64,000 nt of DNA from Promethearchaeia archaeon (GTDB lineage Archaea; Asgardarchaeota; Lokiarchaeia; Sigyniarchaeales; SOKP01). Both the position numbers and the translations under genes were made by a program. The stretch is from positions 1 to 64,000 of the forward strand of contig JAHQWK010000032.1 in assembly GCA_029856145.1 (NCBI GenBank), read 5' to 3'. Shown in pieces: positions 25,924 through 34,964 of this stretch; the first letter of the stretch is position 1; each line of letters begins with the position of its first letter. The notes under the pieces are model-generated. The model had not been told where the DNA came from and searched no databases. It saw nothing but the letters and a program-made list of their open reading frames with translations.

Positions 25924-26833
25924 AAATCTAGAAGAGAAAAAAAATGACGCAACTAAAGTCGATTATACTATTGATTTTGTAACAACTAGTGCGATTAGCA
26001 AAATTGGCTATAAATTTATTGGTTTTTATATCCCAATCTTATGGATTTCTGGATATATGGCGATTGCAGTATTTTTTGATGTCTCTAAGGGAATTTTTGA
26101 ACTAACTGGTCGATTTACCAGTGTGATAATCACCATGTTTCTTATACCAATATGGTTATTTGTTCTATATTTTATTTTTGTTTTTGGGATTGCTATGTTT
26201 ACAAAAGCATTCCTTCTAATAATAAACATGCTCCATAAGCCTAAAGAAGGAGTTTTCAGAGCAGAAGAAGGTGATCAAGATTATGAGTTTTGGAGACTAC
26301 GAGTAGAATTAAAGAAATTAGTTTTCTGGTTTATGAATAATGGGCCTTTGCCTTGGATTATAATGTGGGGTTTTAGATGGATGGATATTCATGTAGACTT
26401 TTCAAGTCATATGCAGGATGCATGGTCAGATGGTGGATTCATTGAATTCGGCCGAAATGTCACTGTAGGGCAAGGAGCAGTTGTAATGAGTTCAATGATT
26501 GTAGGAAAATATTTGATCATCAAAAAGGTTGTTCTAGGAGATCATACTGTCGTAGGTGGGCTATCACAGATCTCTCCGGGTACAATAATGGGTAAAGAAT
26601 CTGTGCTTGGTGCTTTTTCTACAACAATTCCCAGTCAATTTTTAGAACCAGGATGGATTTACTTAGGCCCTCAATTTGCAAGAAAACTAAAACCAAATAA
26701 ATATGCAGAGCAACGTAGAGATGTTATTATTGAGAAACATGTGGATGATGAAATAAAATATGAAGTTAAACAAGAAATTAATATAGATGAAGCTAAGAAA
26801 AAGCTCGTAAATAATAATAAGGAGGAAGAATGA
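25916..26833 (+). CDS. B-type Pls/NRPS-terminal-like membrane protein (B2)
   Basis: 305 residues, paralogue of B1 with a slightly longer loop between the two membrane segments ('KGIFELTGRFTSVIITM'). Conserved blocks: 'DFVTTSAISKIGYKF', 'HKPKEGVFRAEEGDQDYEF', beta-helix 'FIEFGRNVTVGQGAVVMSS' and 'GDHTVVGGLSQISPGTIMG'. Its last codons contain the Shine-Dalgarno-like sequence for C2 (ggagg at 26821-26825). Confidence 0.75.
   Translation: MNENLEEKKNDATKVDYTIDFVTTSAISKIGYKFIGFYIPILWISGYMAIAVFFDVSKGIFELTGRFTSVIITMFLIPIWLFVLYFIFVFGIAMFTKAFLLIINMLHKPKEGVFRAEEGDQDYEFWRLRVELKKLVFWFMNNGPLPWIIMWGFRWMDIHVDFSSHMQDAWSDGGFIEFGRNVTVGQGAVVMSSMIVGKYLIIKKVVLGDHTVVGGLSQISPGTIMGKESVLGAFSTTIPSQFLEPGWIYLGPQFARKLKPNKYAEQRRDVIIEKHVDDEIKYEVKQEINIDEAKKKLVNNNKEEE
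26821..26825 (+). promoter_or_regulatory. Shine-Dalgarno sequence for C2
   Basis: 'ggagg' 11 bases before the ATG at 26837, inside the end of B2. It fixes the C2 start and, by homology, supports the second ATG (18308) as start of C1. Confidence 0.6.
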
Positions 26834-26836
26834 ACC

Positions 26837-27688
26837 ATGTCAGTGCCTTCAAGTTTAAAAGTTGGGCCAAATACAAGTCTTATCTTAGCAAAAAAGAGAT
26901 ATCTAATATTCTATATTTTTTTAATCTGGATTAGTATTTTTTCAATTCAATTTGAATTTTGGTTATTTTGGAAACTTTATATTATTGAGAAATACATTCA
27001 TTTTTATTTCTTCTTGCCTCTTTTCATTTTTATAATGTACCTTACGTCAATAATAGTATCGCTAATTTTTGCAAAAATTCTTCTTCTAATCGTTAATCTT
27101 GTTCATAAGCCACGTGAGGGTGTTTTCATTAGGCACCGATCTGATAAGGATTATAGATATTGGAGTTTGAGAAATACTATTAAGAAATGGCCAATTTGGA
27201 TATCTCACAAATTCCCGTTCCCATTTATGAACAATATATGCTTCAAAATGTTTGGAGTAAAAACTAAATATTCTAATTCTTTATTTGAAGGGTGGGTTGA
27301 TACAGAATTTATTGATATCGGTAAAAATGTGGTAGTTGGACAGGGCGCTGTTGTCCAATCAGCCATTATAGTTGGCAATTTATTTATTATTAAAAAAACT
27401 ATTATTGAGGATAATGTCGTAATTGGATCTCAAAGTGTTCTTATGCCCGGAACGCATATGAAAAATAATTCTATTTTAGGAGGTCATTCTATGACTACAG
27501 TAGGGCAAGAATTAGAAGAATATTGGATATATTTAGGTGCACCTGCAAAAAAGTTTAAAAAAAATGTATTCTTTGAAGAAGGTTTAGAAGAGATTATTAA
27601 ACAGCAAGCAGAAAAAAAAATAGAATCACGAAAAAGATTTGAAGATTTATATACAATGCGCAAAGACAAGGAAGCTAAAATTGATTAA
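26837..27688 (+). CDS. C-type Pls/NRPS-terminal-like membrane protein (C2)
   Basis: 283 residues, close paralogue of C1: 'MSVPSSLKVGPNTSLILAKK', two membrane segments, 'HKPREGVFIR', beta-helix with 'FIDIGKNVVVGQGAVVQSA' and 'SQSVLMPGTHM', ending 'YLGAPAKKF'. Completes module 2 (six predicted membrane segments, three beta-helix domains over A2-B2-C2). Followed after 47 bases by a nitrilase-family gene on the same strand, probably in the same transcript. Confidence 0.75.
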   Translation: MSVPSSLKVGPNTSLILAKKRYLIFYIFLIWISIFSIQFEFWLFWKLYIIEKYIHFYFFLPLFIFIMYLTSIIVSLIFAKILLLIVNLVHKPREGVFIRHRSDKDYRYWSLRNTIKKWPIWISHKFPFPFMNNICFKMFGVKTKYSNSLFEGWVDTEFIDIGKNVVVGQGAVVQSAIIVGNLFIIKKTIIEDNVVIGSQSVLMPGTHMKNNSILGGHSMTTVGQELEEYWIYLGAPAKKFKKNVFFEEGLEEIIKQQAEKKIESRKRFEDLYTMRKDKEAKID

Positions 27689-27735
27689 TATAAATCTCTT
27701 TTAAAATTCTATTAAAATCTTAAAGTTGACTAAAT

Positions 27736-28536
27736 ATGAAAGTTGGATATATTCAAACATCTCCAATTTTTGGAGAAAAAAGGCAAAATTTTAAGAAAAT
27801 TGAAAAATTGATTACAAAATTAAAGGCAGATTTAATTGTATTACCAGAACTATTCGCTACAGGTTATGCTTTTGTCTCTAAAGAAGAAGCGGTCCCTTTA
27901 GCTGAAGATTTCAACGGTGAAACGGCTCAATTTTTAATAAAGATGGCCAAAATTACTGGTGCAATAATAATTGGAGGATTTATCGAAAAAGAAGAAGAGA
28001 AAATATACAATTCCGCAATGATTGTTTCAAGTGAAGGTGTTATTGGATCATATCGGAAGATCCATCTATATTTTAAAGAAAAGCTCTGGTTTTTTCCTGG
28101 AGATAAACCTTTAAAGGTATACGATATTGATGGAGTCAAAATTGGGATTATGATTTGCTTTGATTGGATTTTCCCGGAAACAACTCGTACTCTTGCTCTT
28201 CTTGGTGCAGACATCATTGCACATCCAACTAATTTAGTATTACCATATTGTCAGAAAGCAATGGTAACACGATGTTTAGAAAATCGAGTTTTTGCTGTAA
28301 CTGCAAACAGAATTGGTGAAGAAAAACGAGGTTCTGATCATTTTACGTTTACAGGAAAAAGTCAAATAACTTCTTATAATGGTGAAATTTTATCTTCAGC
28401 TCCAAGAGATGAAATTTATGTAGATTTTATAGATATAGATATTCAAAAAGCAAGAGACAAAAATCTAAATGAGTATAATAATTTATTTGAAGATAGACAG
28501 GTAGAATTTTATTATAATACTGATAAACCAAAGTAA
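27736..28536 (+). CDS. nitrilase-superfamily carbon-nitrogen hydrolase
   Basis: 266 residues, standard length for single-domain amidases. The catalytic Glu-Lys-Cys triad is visible: E38 in 'VLPELFATGY', K108 in 'YRKIHLYFKEK' and C141 in 'IGIMICFDW'. The fold makes thiol-acyl intermediates and hydrolyses amides (omega-amidase, N-carbamoyl amidase and beta-ureidopropionase types); the exact substrate cannot be read, though the short 'GEKR' N-terminal region resembles small aliphatic amidases. Position between module 2 and the fused A-B genes suggests a link with an amide-forming or amide-trimming pathway; inferred only. Confidence 0.85.
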   Translation: MKVGYIQTSPIFGEKRQNFKKIEKLITKLKADLIVLPELFATGYAFVSKEEAVPLAEDFNGETAQFLIKMAKITGAIIIGGFIEKEEEKIYNSAMIVSSEGVIGSYRKIHLYFKEKLWFFPGDKPLKVYDIDGVKIGIMICFDWIFPETTRTLALLGADIIAHPTNLVLPYCQKAMVTRCLENRVFAVTANRIGEEKRGSDHFTFTGKSQITSYNGEILSSAPRDEIYVDFIDIDIQKARDKNLNEYNNLFEDRQVEFYYNTDKPK

Positions 28537-28753
28537 TTTCATGAAGTGCATTGTAAAAGTACCAATATAGATAATCCCATCAAGTCCATTATGTATTTTT
28601 CTAAGTATTATTAGAACAAATTATTAATGATAGAAGGACAAATTTTTACTTAGTTTAGTCAGGTTTCATTCAATTAAAGCCATGATCATATCAAAATCTT
28701 ACTATTTAATAGAACTTAAAAATTATAAATGATTTCGATTTGCATGGATTAAT

Positions 28754-30511
28754 ATGGTAAACTCCGAAACACCTTTAATTGAACACGATTCAGAAAAAAA
28801 AGTTATTAGAGAAGATATTAAATTCCAATATTTTTGGTATCTTGTTGTCTTATTTACGATTTACTTAATTTCATATTTAATTCCTGCTATTTTATTCATG
28901 ATTTACTTTCTATTTTATTTTATCCCTTCCTTTTTAGAAACTACAAATTTCCTATCAATTTTTATTAATTTAAAACCTCTTTTGGCATTAATATCCATGC
29001 CTTTGGTTATTATCGTATGTTATCTAATCCGCTTATTTCTGATTGCATTAGTTGCGCGCTTTTTTTGGAGATTGTCAGAAAAAAAATCCCCTTCTAAACC
29101 AGGCACTATACCAAGAAATTTCCCAAGTAAAACGCTAAATTTTTATCACATAAGATCTTTCATAATAAAATATCCCAAAACCGCTTTCACTAAAGGAATT
29201 TTTCCGTGGTTGTTACCATGGCTATATAATTTTGTAACCACGAGCCAGATTCAGAAAGGGACGACAATGGAAGAATCTTGTGTGAATGATAAATTTTTAG
29301 AAATTGGGAAAAATTGCTACATCGGTGTTAATTCAGTATTTACTAGTCATTTAATTGATGGTATATTTGGAAATATTGCTTATTTTAAAATTAAAGTAGG
29401 TGATAATGTTACCGCTGCGGCAAAAAACCTAATTGGTCCCGGTTCTGAAATTAAAGATAATTCCTACTTACTCCCTTTAGCTTCCACACCAAAACATAGC
29501 ATATTAAAAGGCAATAGCTATTATTTTTCAGCAGGAGCAAAACCCCTCCAGAGAATATCTAAAAGAAAAATTAAGAGCTATTTGAAAATTGACCCTGAAA
29601 CATTAGAACAAATAAAAGACGTTAAAGATGCAATTGGTTCTTCACCAGTTCAAACACAAGAAACGAATGAGGAGAGAGAAAAAGATTTATCGATCAATTT
29701 CGTCACAAGCAGCGCAATAAGTAGAGTTAATCTAAAATTTTTAATTTTGTATATCCCTATCTTTTGGCTTTCTGGGATGTTAGACGCTATAATCTTTTAT
29801 ACATATACTTATTATGTTCAAAACGGGATTTTAATGGTCTTTTTTTTACCAGCGATAATGTTTTTTATGTGGTTTGTATTTATTTTCAGCTGTTTAATTT
29901 TTAGTAAACTGTTTCTAATCTTAATAAACTTGACTCATAAGCCAAAAGAGGGAATCTTTAAAGCTGAAAAGGGCGATAATGATTTTGAATTTTGGTGCTT
30001 ACGGATCGAATTAAAGAAAATTGTGTTATGGCTTGTACGAAATTGGCCTCTTCCTTGGATGGACATATTAGTTTTCAAATGGTTTGGAATAAAAATAAAT
30101 TTTTCATGTGGCTTGTGGGATTCATGGTGTGATGCAGAGTTCATTCATTTCGGACGTAAAGTTTTAATAGGGCAAGGAGCAACGGTCATGTCTTCTATGG
30201 TTATTGGTAAATATTTAATTATCAAAAAAGTGATATTTGATGATTATTCTCTTATCGGTGGTCATTCTATTATCTCTCCAGGAACAATAGTAGGAAAAGA
30301 GACATTAGTTGGTGCTTTATCATATTCTTTATATAATCAAGTATTAGAGCCCGGATGGGTATATTTTGGAATGCCCATACAAAAATTGAAGAAGAACAAA
30401 TATGCCGAGGAACGACGGAACAAAATAATGAAAAGAGATGTTGATGAAGAAAAGAAATTTGAAATTGATCATGACATCAATATTGAAGAAGATAAGAAAG
30501 AGCTTGCTTAA
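28754..30511 (+). CDS. fused A-B Pls/NRPS-terminal-like membrane protein (A3B3)
   Basis: 585 residues: an A unit (membrane hairpins ~25-110, 'SPSKPGTIPRNFPSKTLNFY', beta-helix to ~285) joined by a ~25-residue Gln/Glu-rich linker to a B unit (from 'DLSINFVTSSAISRVNLKF', two membrane segments, 'HKPKEGIFKAEKGDNDFEF', beta-helix, charged tail). It is therefore the single-gene version of A1-B1 and A2-B2. A-part His motif 'TSHLIDGIFGNI' conserved. There is no C unit directly after it. ATG at 28754, own AT-rich leader (217-base gap). Confidence 0.75.
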   Translation: MVNSETPLIEHDSEKKVIREDIKFQYFWYLVVLFTIYLISYLIPAILFMIYFLFYFIPSFLETTNFLSIFINLKPLLALISMPLVIIVCYLIRLFLIALVARFFWRLSEKKSPSKPGTIPRNFPSKTLNFYHIRSFIIKYPKTAFTKGIFPWLLPWLYNFVTTSQIQKGTTMEESCVNDKFLEIGKNCYIGVNSVFTSHLIDGIFGNIAYFKIKVGDNVTAAAKNLIGPGSEIKDNSYLLPLASTPKHSILKGNSYYFSAGAKPLQRISKRKIKSYLKIDPETLEQIKDVKDAIGSSPVQTQETNEEREKDLSINFVTSSAISRVNLKFLILYIPIFWLSGMLDAIIFYTYTYYVQNGILMVFFLPAIMFFMWFVFIFSCLIFSKLFLILINLTHKPKEGIFKAEKGDNDFEFWCLRIELKKIVLWLVRNWPLPWMDILVFKWFGIKINFSCGLWDSWCDAEFIHFGRKVLIGQGATVMSSMVIGKYLIIKKVIFDDYSLIGGHSIISPGTIVGKETLVGALSYSLYNQVLEPGWVYFGMPIQKLKKNKYAEERRNKIMKRDVDEEKKFEIDHDINIEEDKKELA

Positions 30512-30622
30512 CTTAAATTTCTGAAAAATTCGAATTAGAAAACATATATTTTTAAAACATTGTGTTTTTTAGAAAAAATATCTTAATTACTAAATATAAA
30601 TCAAAATTGAAAATTTAATGCT

Positions 30623-32452
30623 ATGACAAAAACGGAGCAACAATCAACTGAAAATGTTTCAGAGGATCAAGTTCCCCAAGAAGAAATTAAATTTCCATAT
30701 TTTTCGTTTTTACTTATATTTTTTATTATTTATTTGGCTTCATTGATTGTACCAGCACTAATATTTTTAGTTTATATATTCCTCTATTTTTTACCTCAAT
30801 TTTTAGAAATTACAAATTTTTTTGCTCTTTTTACAGAAATTAAGTCCCTAATTGCATTAATAACTATGCCTCTTGTTCTCATTTGTTGTTATCTTCTCCG
30901 GTTATTTTTCATAGGTCTAATTACACGTGGATTTTGGAGATCTAGTGAAAAAAAATTACCTAGTAAAAATGGGATAATACCAAGAAATGTTCCAAGTAAG
31001 GCATTGAATTATTATCAGAAGAGAAGCTTTATGATCAAATATGGAAAAAATTCCTTTATAAAAGGGGCCTTTCCTTGGCTTAGTAATTGGTTTTTCAACT
31101 TTGTGGGGTCAAATCAAATTGGAAAAGGTACAACCTTTGAGGAAAGTTCTGGTAATGACAAATTCGCAATTGTAGGTAAAAATTGTTATTTTGGTGTTAA
31201 CTCAATGTTAGCTAGCCATTTGGTAGATGGAACTTTTGGAAATATTAATTACTTTCAAATAAAAGTAGGAGATAATGTTACAACCGCCGGAACAAACCTG
31301 ATTGCACCGGGATCAGAAGTACATGATAATTCTTATTTATTACCTATAGCTTCGACCCCAAAACATAGTGTATTAAAAGGAAATAATTTTTATTGGGGGT
31401 TACCACTCAGGAAAATATTCAGAAAGAAGATAATGAAATATTTAGGGGTAACTCCAAAAGATTTAGAGATGAATGATAATGTTGAAGGTTACGCTGATAA
31501 AAAATTATTGGAAAAATTGAAAGCAGAGAAAGAATTGAGACAATCTGAGATTATCCCCAAAGAGGAACAAATAAAAGTAAATTTAGGAGAGGATGAAATT
31601 GACATAAATAATTTAACAGAAAAAAAATTAGCAATTGATTTCACGACAAGTAGCGCGATTTCAAGAGTTAATATAAAATTCCTAATCTTATATATCCCTA
31701 TTTTTTGGCTTTCTGGGATGTTAGACTCTATAATTTTTTATACATATACTTATTATGTTCAAAACGGGATTTTAATGGCTTTTTTTCTGCCAACTTTGGT
31801 AATCATTATGTGGTTTGTATTTATATTAGGTTGTTTCTTTTTCAGCAAGTTATTTTTAGTTTTAATAAATTTGATTCACAAACCTAAAGAAGGTATTTTT
31901 AAAGCAGAAATTGGTGACACTGATTTTGAGTTTTGGTGTTTACGGACAGAAGTGAAAAAAATTGTGATATGGCTTATACGAAATTGGCCTCTTCCTTGGA
32001 TGGACATACTAGCTTTTAAATGGTTTGGAATAAGAATGAGCTTATCTAGCTCTTTATATGATTCTTGGTGCGATGGTGAATTTATATCATTTGGGCGAAG
32101 GGTATTAGTTGGTCAAGGAGCCACTATCATGTCTTCGATGGTTGTTGGTAAATACTTGATTATAAAGAATGTTATATGTGGTGATTATTCTCTTATCGGT
32201 GGACACACCACTATAGCGCCAGGGACTGTTATAGGCGAAGATACTTTTGTGAGTGCAATTTCAAATACAATATATAACCAGATTCTTGAGCCCGGGTGGC
32301 TCTATCTTGGAATACCCGTGAAAAAACTCAAGGAAAATAAATACAGGAAAGAGAGAAGAGATATAATCATGAAAAGAGACGTAGACGAAGAAGAAAAATT
32401 CGAGATTGAACATGAAATTAACATTGAAGACGACAAAAAAGATCTTACCTAG
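30623..32452 (+). CDS. fused A-B Pls/NRPS-terminal-like membrane protein (A4B4)
   Basis: 609 residues, same layout as A3B3, with a longer linker (~285-345) rich in Lys and Glu. A-part motif 'ASHLVDGTFGNI'; B-part 'DFTTSSAISRVNIKF' and 'HKPKEGIFKAEIGDTDFEF'. DNA over the first B membrane segment (31691-31778) matches A3B3 at 85 of 88 positions, far above the rest of the gene. The B beta-helix starts 'FISFGRRVLVGQGATIMSS'. ATG at 30623 is the natural start. Same strand and 111 bases after A3B3. Confidence 0.75.
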   Translation: MTKTEQQSTENVSEDQVPQEEIKFPYFSFLLIFFIIYLASLIVPALIFLVYIFLYFLPQFLEITNFFALFTEIKSLIALITMPLVLICCYLLRLFFIGLITRGFWRSSEKKLPSKNGIIPRNVPSKALNYYQKRSFMIKYGKNSFIKGAFPWLSNWFFNFVGSNQIGKGTTFEESSGNDKFAIVGKNCYFGVNSMLASHLVDGTFGNINYFQIKVGDNVTTAGTNLIAPGSEVHDNSYLLPIASTPKHSVLKGNNFYWGLPLRKIFRKKIMKYLGVTPKDLEMNDNVEGYADKKLLEKLKAEKELRQSEIIPKEEQIKVNLGEDEIDINNLTEKKLAIDFTTSSAISRVNIKFLILYIPIFWLSGMLDSIIFYTYTYYVQNGILMAFFLPTLVIIMWFVFILGCFFFSKLFLVLINLIHKPKEGIFKAEIGDTDFEFWCLRTEVKKIVIWLIRNWPLPWMDILAFKWFGIRMSLSSSLYDSWCDGEFISFGRRVLVGQGATIMSSMVVGKYLIIKNVICGDYSLIGGHTTIAPGTVIGEDTFVSAISNTIYNQILEPGWLYLGIPVKKLKENKYRKERRDIIMKRDVDEEEKFEIEHEINIEDDKKDLT

Positions 32453-32464
32453 GACATCTCAACT

Positions 32465-32878
32465 TTAATCAATTTTCAAGGTAAATTGCTGTTCTAAAAA
32501 CCTTTTCAAATTCGAACATGTAATTTTTAGACTTTGTTTTGTATTATAAAATTGCTCCTTTCTAGGGCAATCATCATCAAGTAAGCATTTTTTTTTGTTA
32601 ATATCATAGATTAATGGATAAAATCGGCATCCTTGAGGTCGAAATTCATAAATTTTACATTTCTTTGCAGAGTAGTTTAAAAAAACGCAATGACCATCAA
32701 TATTTTTTAGTTGAAATTGCTCATTTTTATTTTTAAAAGCAATATCTTGTTTCTTTATTTTATTCGGATAACTTTTTACTATTAAGTCAATGTCTTGTTG
32801 AGAAAGTATCATTTCTGTTTCTAAACAACACTCTCCGCAATTTTCACATATGTTTTTCAATTTCTGCCTACGAATCAT
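32465..32878 (-). CDS. YkgJ-family CxxCxxCC cluster/zinc-chelating protein
   Basis: 137 residues with the family signature: 'CENCGECCLETEMILSQQDI' near the N-terminus, then 'GHCVFLN', 'KKCKIYEFRPQGCRFYPL' and a C-terminal Cys. These cysteines are thought to hold an Fe-S cluster or zinc (UPF0153/YkgJ); function is unproven, with some members linked to protein or lipid modification. It is inserted on the opposite strand within the array and ends 12 bases from the A4B4 stop. Confidence 0.85.
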   Translation of the reverse strand: MIRRQKLKNICENCGECCLETEMILSQQDIDLIVKSYPNKIKKQDIAFKNKNEQFQLKNIDGHCVFLNYSAKKCKIYEFRPQGCRFYPLIYDINKKKCLLDDDCPRKEQFYNTKQSLKITCSNLKRFLEQQFTLKID

Positions 32879-32974
32879 AAATTTAAAAGGAAAAAAAAAT
32901 AACTATTAAAGTAAATAAGTATCAATTGCTTTTTAATAGAAATAAATAAGTTGATCTAGGATTGACTAGTCAAA

Positions 32975-34834
32975 ATGAGTGAAGAATCTGAAGAAAGTGA
33001 TCTTCCAAATAATAATGAAGTTATAAAAGAAGAGGTCAGTCTTCAGTACCATTTATATATCTTTATTTTTGCATTAATATTTTATGGTTCATGGGTAATT
33101 CCCGGGATTTGCTTTTTTTGGTATTTGCTTCAAGTATTCCTACCATATGTATTAGATGTTACTAATTTTTTCCTTATCTTTATTCAATTGGAGTCATTAA
33201 TCGCATTTCTCTCAATGCCGTTAGTTCTTATTGGATGTTATTTGTTGCGTTTATTCTTTTTAGGACTATCTACTAAGATTTTTTGGAAGATATCTGAAAA
33301 AACCTCTCCATCAAAAGCGGGAGTGATTCCACGAAATATTCGTAGTAGAGCGGCAAATTACTATCATTTAAGAGGTTTTATGATTAAATACGGAAAAAAT
33401 ACCTTTACAAAGGGAGTTTTTACTTGGCTCAGTAATTGGTTTTTTAATTTTATAGGAGCATCCAAAATAGGGAAAGGTACGACGTTGGAGGAATCTGTAG
33501 TTAATGATAAATTTATTGAAATTGGGAAGAACTGTTATTTGGGGGTAAATTCTGCTTTAGGGACTCATGTAGTGGAGGGAATCTTTGGTAATATCTCATA
33601 CTTCAAAGTTAAAGTTGGCGATAACGTTACCGGGGCAACAACAAATTTAATTGGGCCTGGATCAGAAATACGCGATAATTCATTTCTGCTTCCTTTAGCT
33701 TGCGCGACAAAACATAGTATAGCAGGAAAACCTCCCTTAATTAATTACTATTGGGGCATGCCATTAAGACGAATATTCAGAAGAAAGATAATGCAATATT
33801 TGGGTGTATCAGCAAAAGACTTAGAGAAAAATGAAAATATTCAAGGTTATGCTGATAAAAAATTACTGAAAAAATTAAAAGCCGAAGAAATCATTGATAA
33901 CACTCACAATAAGCAACATGTAGTTAGTAAATTACCTGAGGATAAAATAAACGTAAATGCTTTAACAGCAAAAGATTTAGAAGTGGATTTTACTACGAGT
34001 TCTGCGATCAGTAGAGTAAATATAAAGGTTTTAGCTGTTTATATACCAATATTTTGGCTAGCAGGACTAGTAGTTTCGATCTTTTGGTACTGGTATCTTT
34101 CTGATGAGAATTGGGCTATGATTTTAACCTTTCTCCCCCTTGCTTTATTTGGTTCAATTTATTTTTTTATTTTTGCTTGTATGCTCTTTAGTAAATTATT
34201 CTTAATTTTTGTAAATTTAATTCATAAACCCAAGGAGGGTGTCTTTAAAGCCGAGATTGGTGATAAGGATTTTGAATTCTGGATGTTTAGAACTGAATTA
34301 AAGAAAATGATTTTATGGTTTATGCGATATTCACCATTTCCATGGTTAGATGTACTAGCTTTTAAATTAATTGGGGTTGATATGGATACATCTAGCCATC
34401 TTAATGATACTTGGTGTGATGGTGAATTCATTAAATTTGGCAGAAAGAATTTAATCGGTCAAGGAGCCAATATTATGTCGAGTACAGTAATAGGTAAGTA
34501 TTTGATCATTAAAAAAGTAATATTTGATGACTATGTAATGGTTGGAGCTCATACAACTATAGGGCCTGGAACAATAATAGGTAAAGAGACAATCGTTGGT
34601 GCGATTTCCACCACCACATTTAATCAAGTTCTTGAGCCTGGGTGGATTTACACAGGAATTCCTGTCACAAAATTCAAACCAAACAAATATGCTGCATCTC
34701 GTAGAGAAATCCTTGTAAAAAAAGATGTAGATGAAGCAAGAAAATATGAAGTCACACATGAAGTAAACATAGATGAGGATAAGAAAGAATTAATTAAAAC
34801 AGAAAATAATAATAATGTTCATGATTCTTCTTGA
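32975..34834 (+). CDS. fused A-B Pls/NRPS-terminal-like membrane protein (A5B5)
   Basis: 619 residues, third fused copy. A part: 'SPSKAGVIPRNIRSRAANYY' and 'GTHVVEGIFGNI'; the linker 'GYADKKLLKKLKAEE' is shared with A4B4, indicating common origin. B part: 'DFTTSSAISRVNIKV', 'HKPKEGVFKAEIGDKDFEF', beta-helix 'FIKFGRKNLIGQGANIMSS', tail ending in an Asn-rich 'NNNVHDSS'. It is more divergent than A3B3 or A4B4. It is followed by a C unit (34965), so A5B5+C5 rebuilds a full three-domain set. Confidence 0.75.
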   Translation: MSEESEESDLPNNNEVIKEEVSLQYHLYIFIFALIFYGSWVIPGICFFWYLLQVFLPYVLDVTNFFLIFIQLESLIAFLSMPLVLIGCYLLRLFFLGLSTKIFWKISEKTSPSKAGVIPRNIRSRAANYYHLRGFMIKYGKNTFTKGVFTWLSNWFFNFIGASKIGKGTTLEESVVNDKFIEIGKNCYLGVNSALGTHVVEGIFGNISYFKVKVGDNVTGATTNLIGPGSEIRDNSFLLPLACATKHSIAGKPPLINYYWGMPLRRIFRRKIMQYLGVSAKDLEKNENIQGYADKKLLKKLKAEEIIDNTHNKQHVVSKLPEDKINVNALTAKDLEVDFTTSSAISRVNIKVLAVYIPIFWLAGLVVSIFWYWYLSDENWAMILTFLPLALFGSIYFFIFACMLFSKLFLIFVNLIHKPKEGVFKAEIGDKDFEFWMFRTELKKMILWFMRYSPFPWLDVLAFKLIGVDMDTSSHLNDTWCDGEFIKFGRKNLIGQGANIMSSTVIGKYLIIKKVIFDDYVMVGAHTTIGPGTIIGKETIVGAISTTTFNQVLEPGWIYTGIPVTKFKPNKYAASRREILVKKDVDEARKYEVTHEVNIDEDKKELIKTENNNNVHDSS

Positions 34835-34964
34835 TAATATAATTAAAAATTTGAAAATTTTATAGAACAATTTAAAAAAGAGAAGGAGAAATGTAAAAAA
34901 ATAAGAGTGATAAAAGATGTCGGTTCCAAATACAATGCGTGTAGAGTAAGATGCGATTCGAATC

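Noticed and set aside
28537..28753. Short ATG frame in the gap after the nitrilase gene
   Set aside because: Only ten codons long and without recognisable similarity; likely leader DNA of A3B3.
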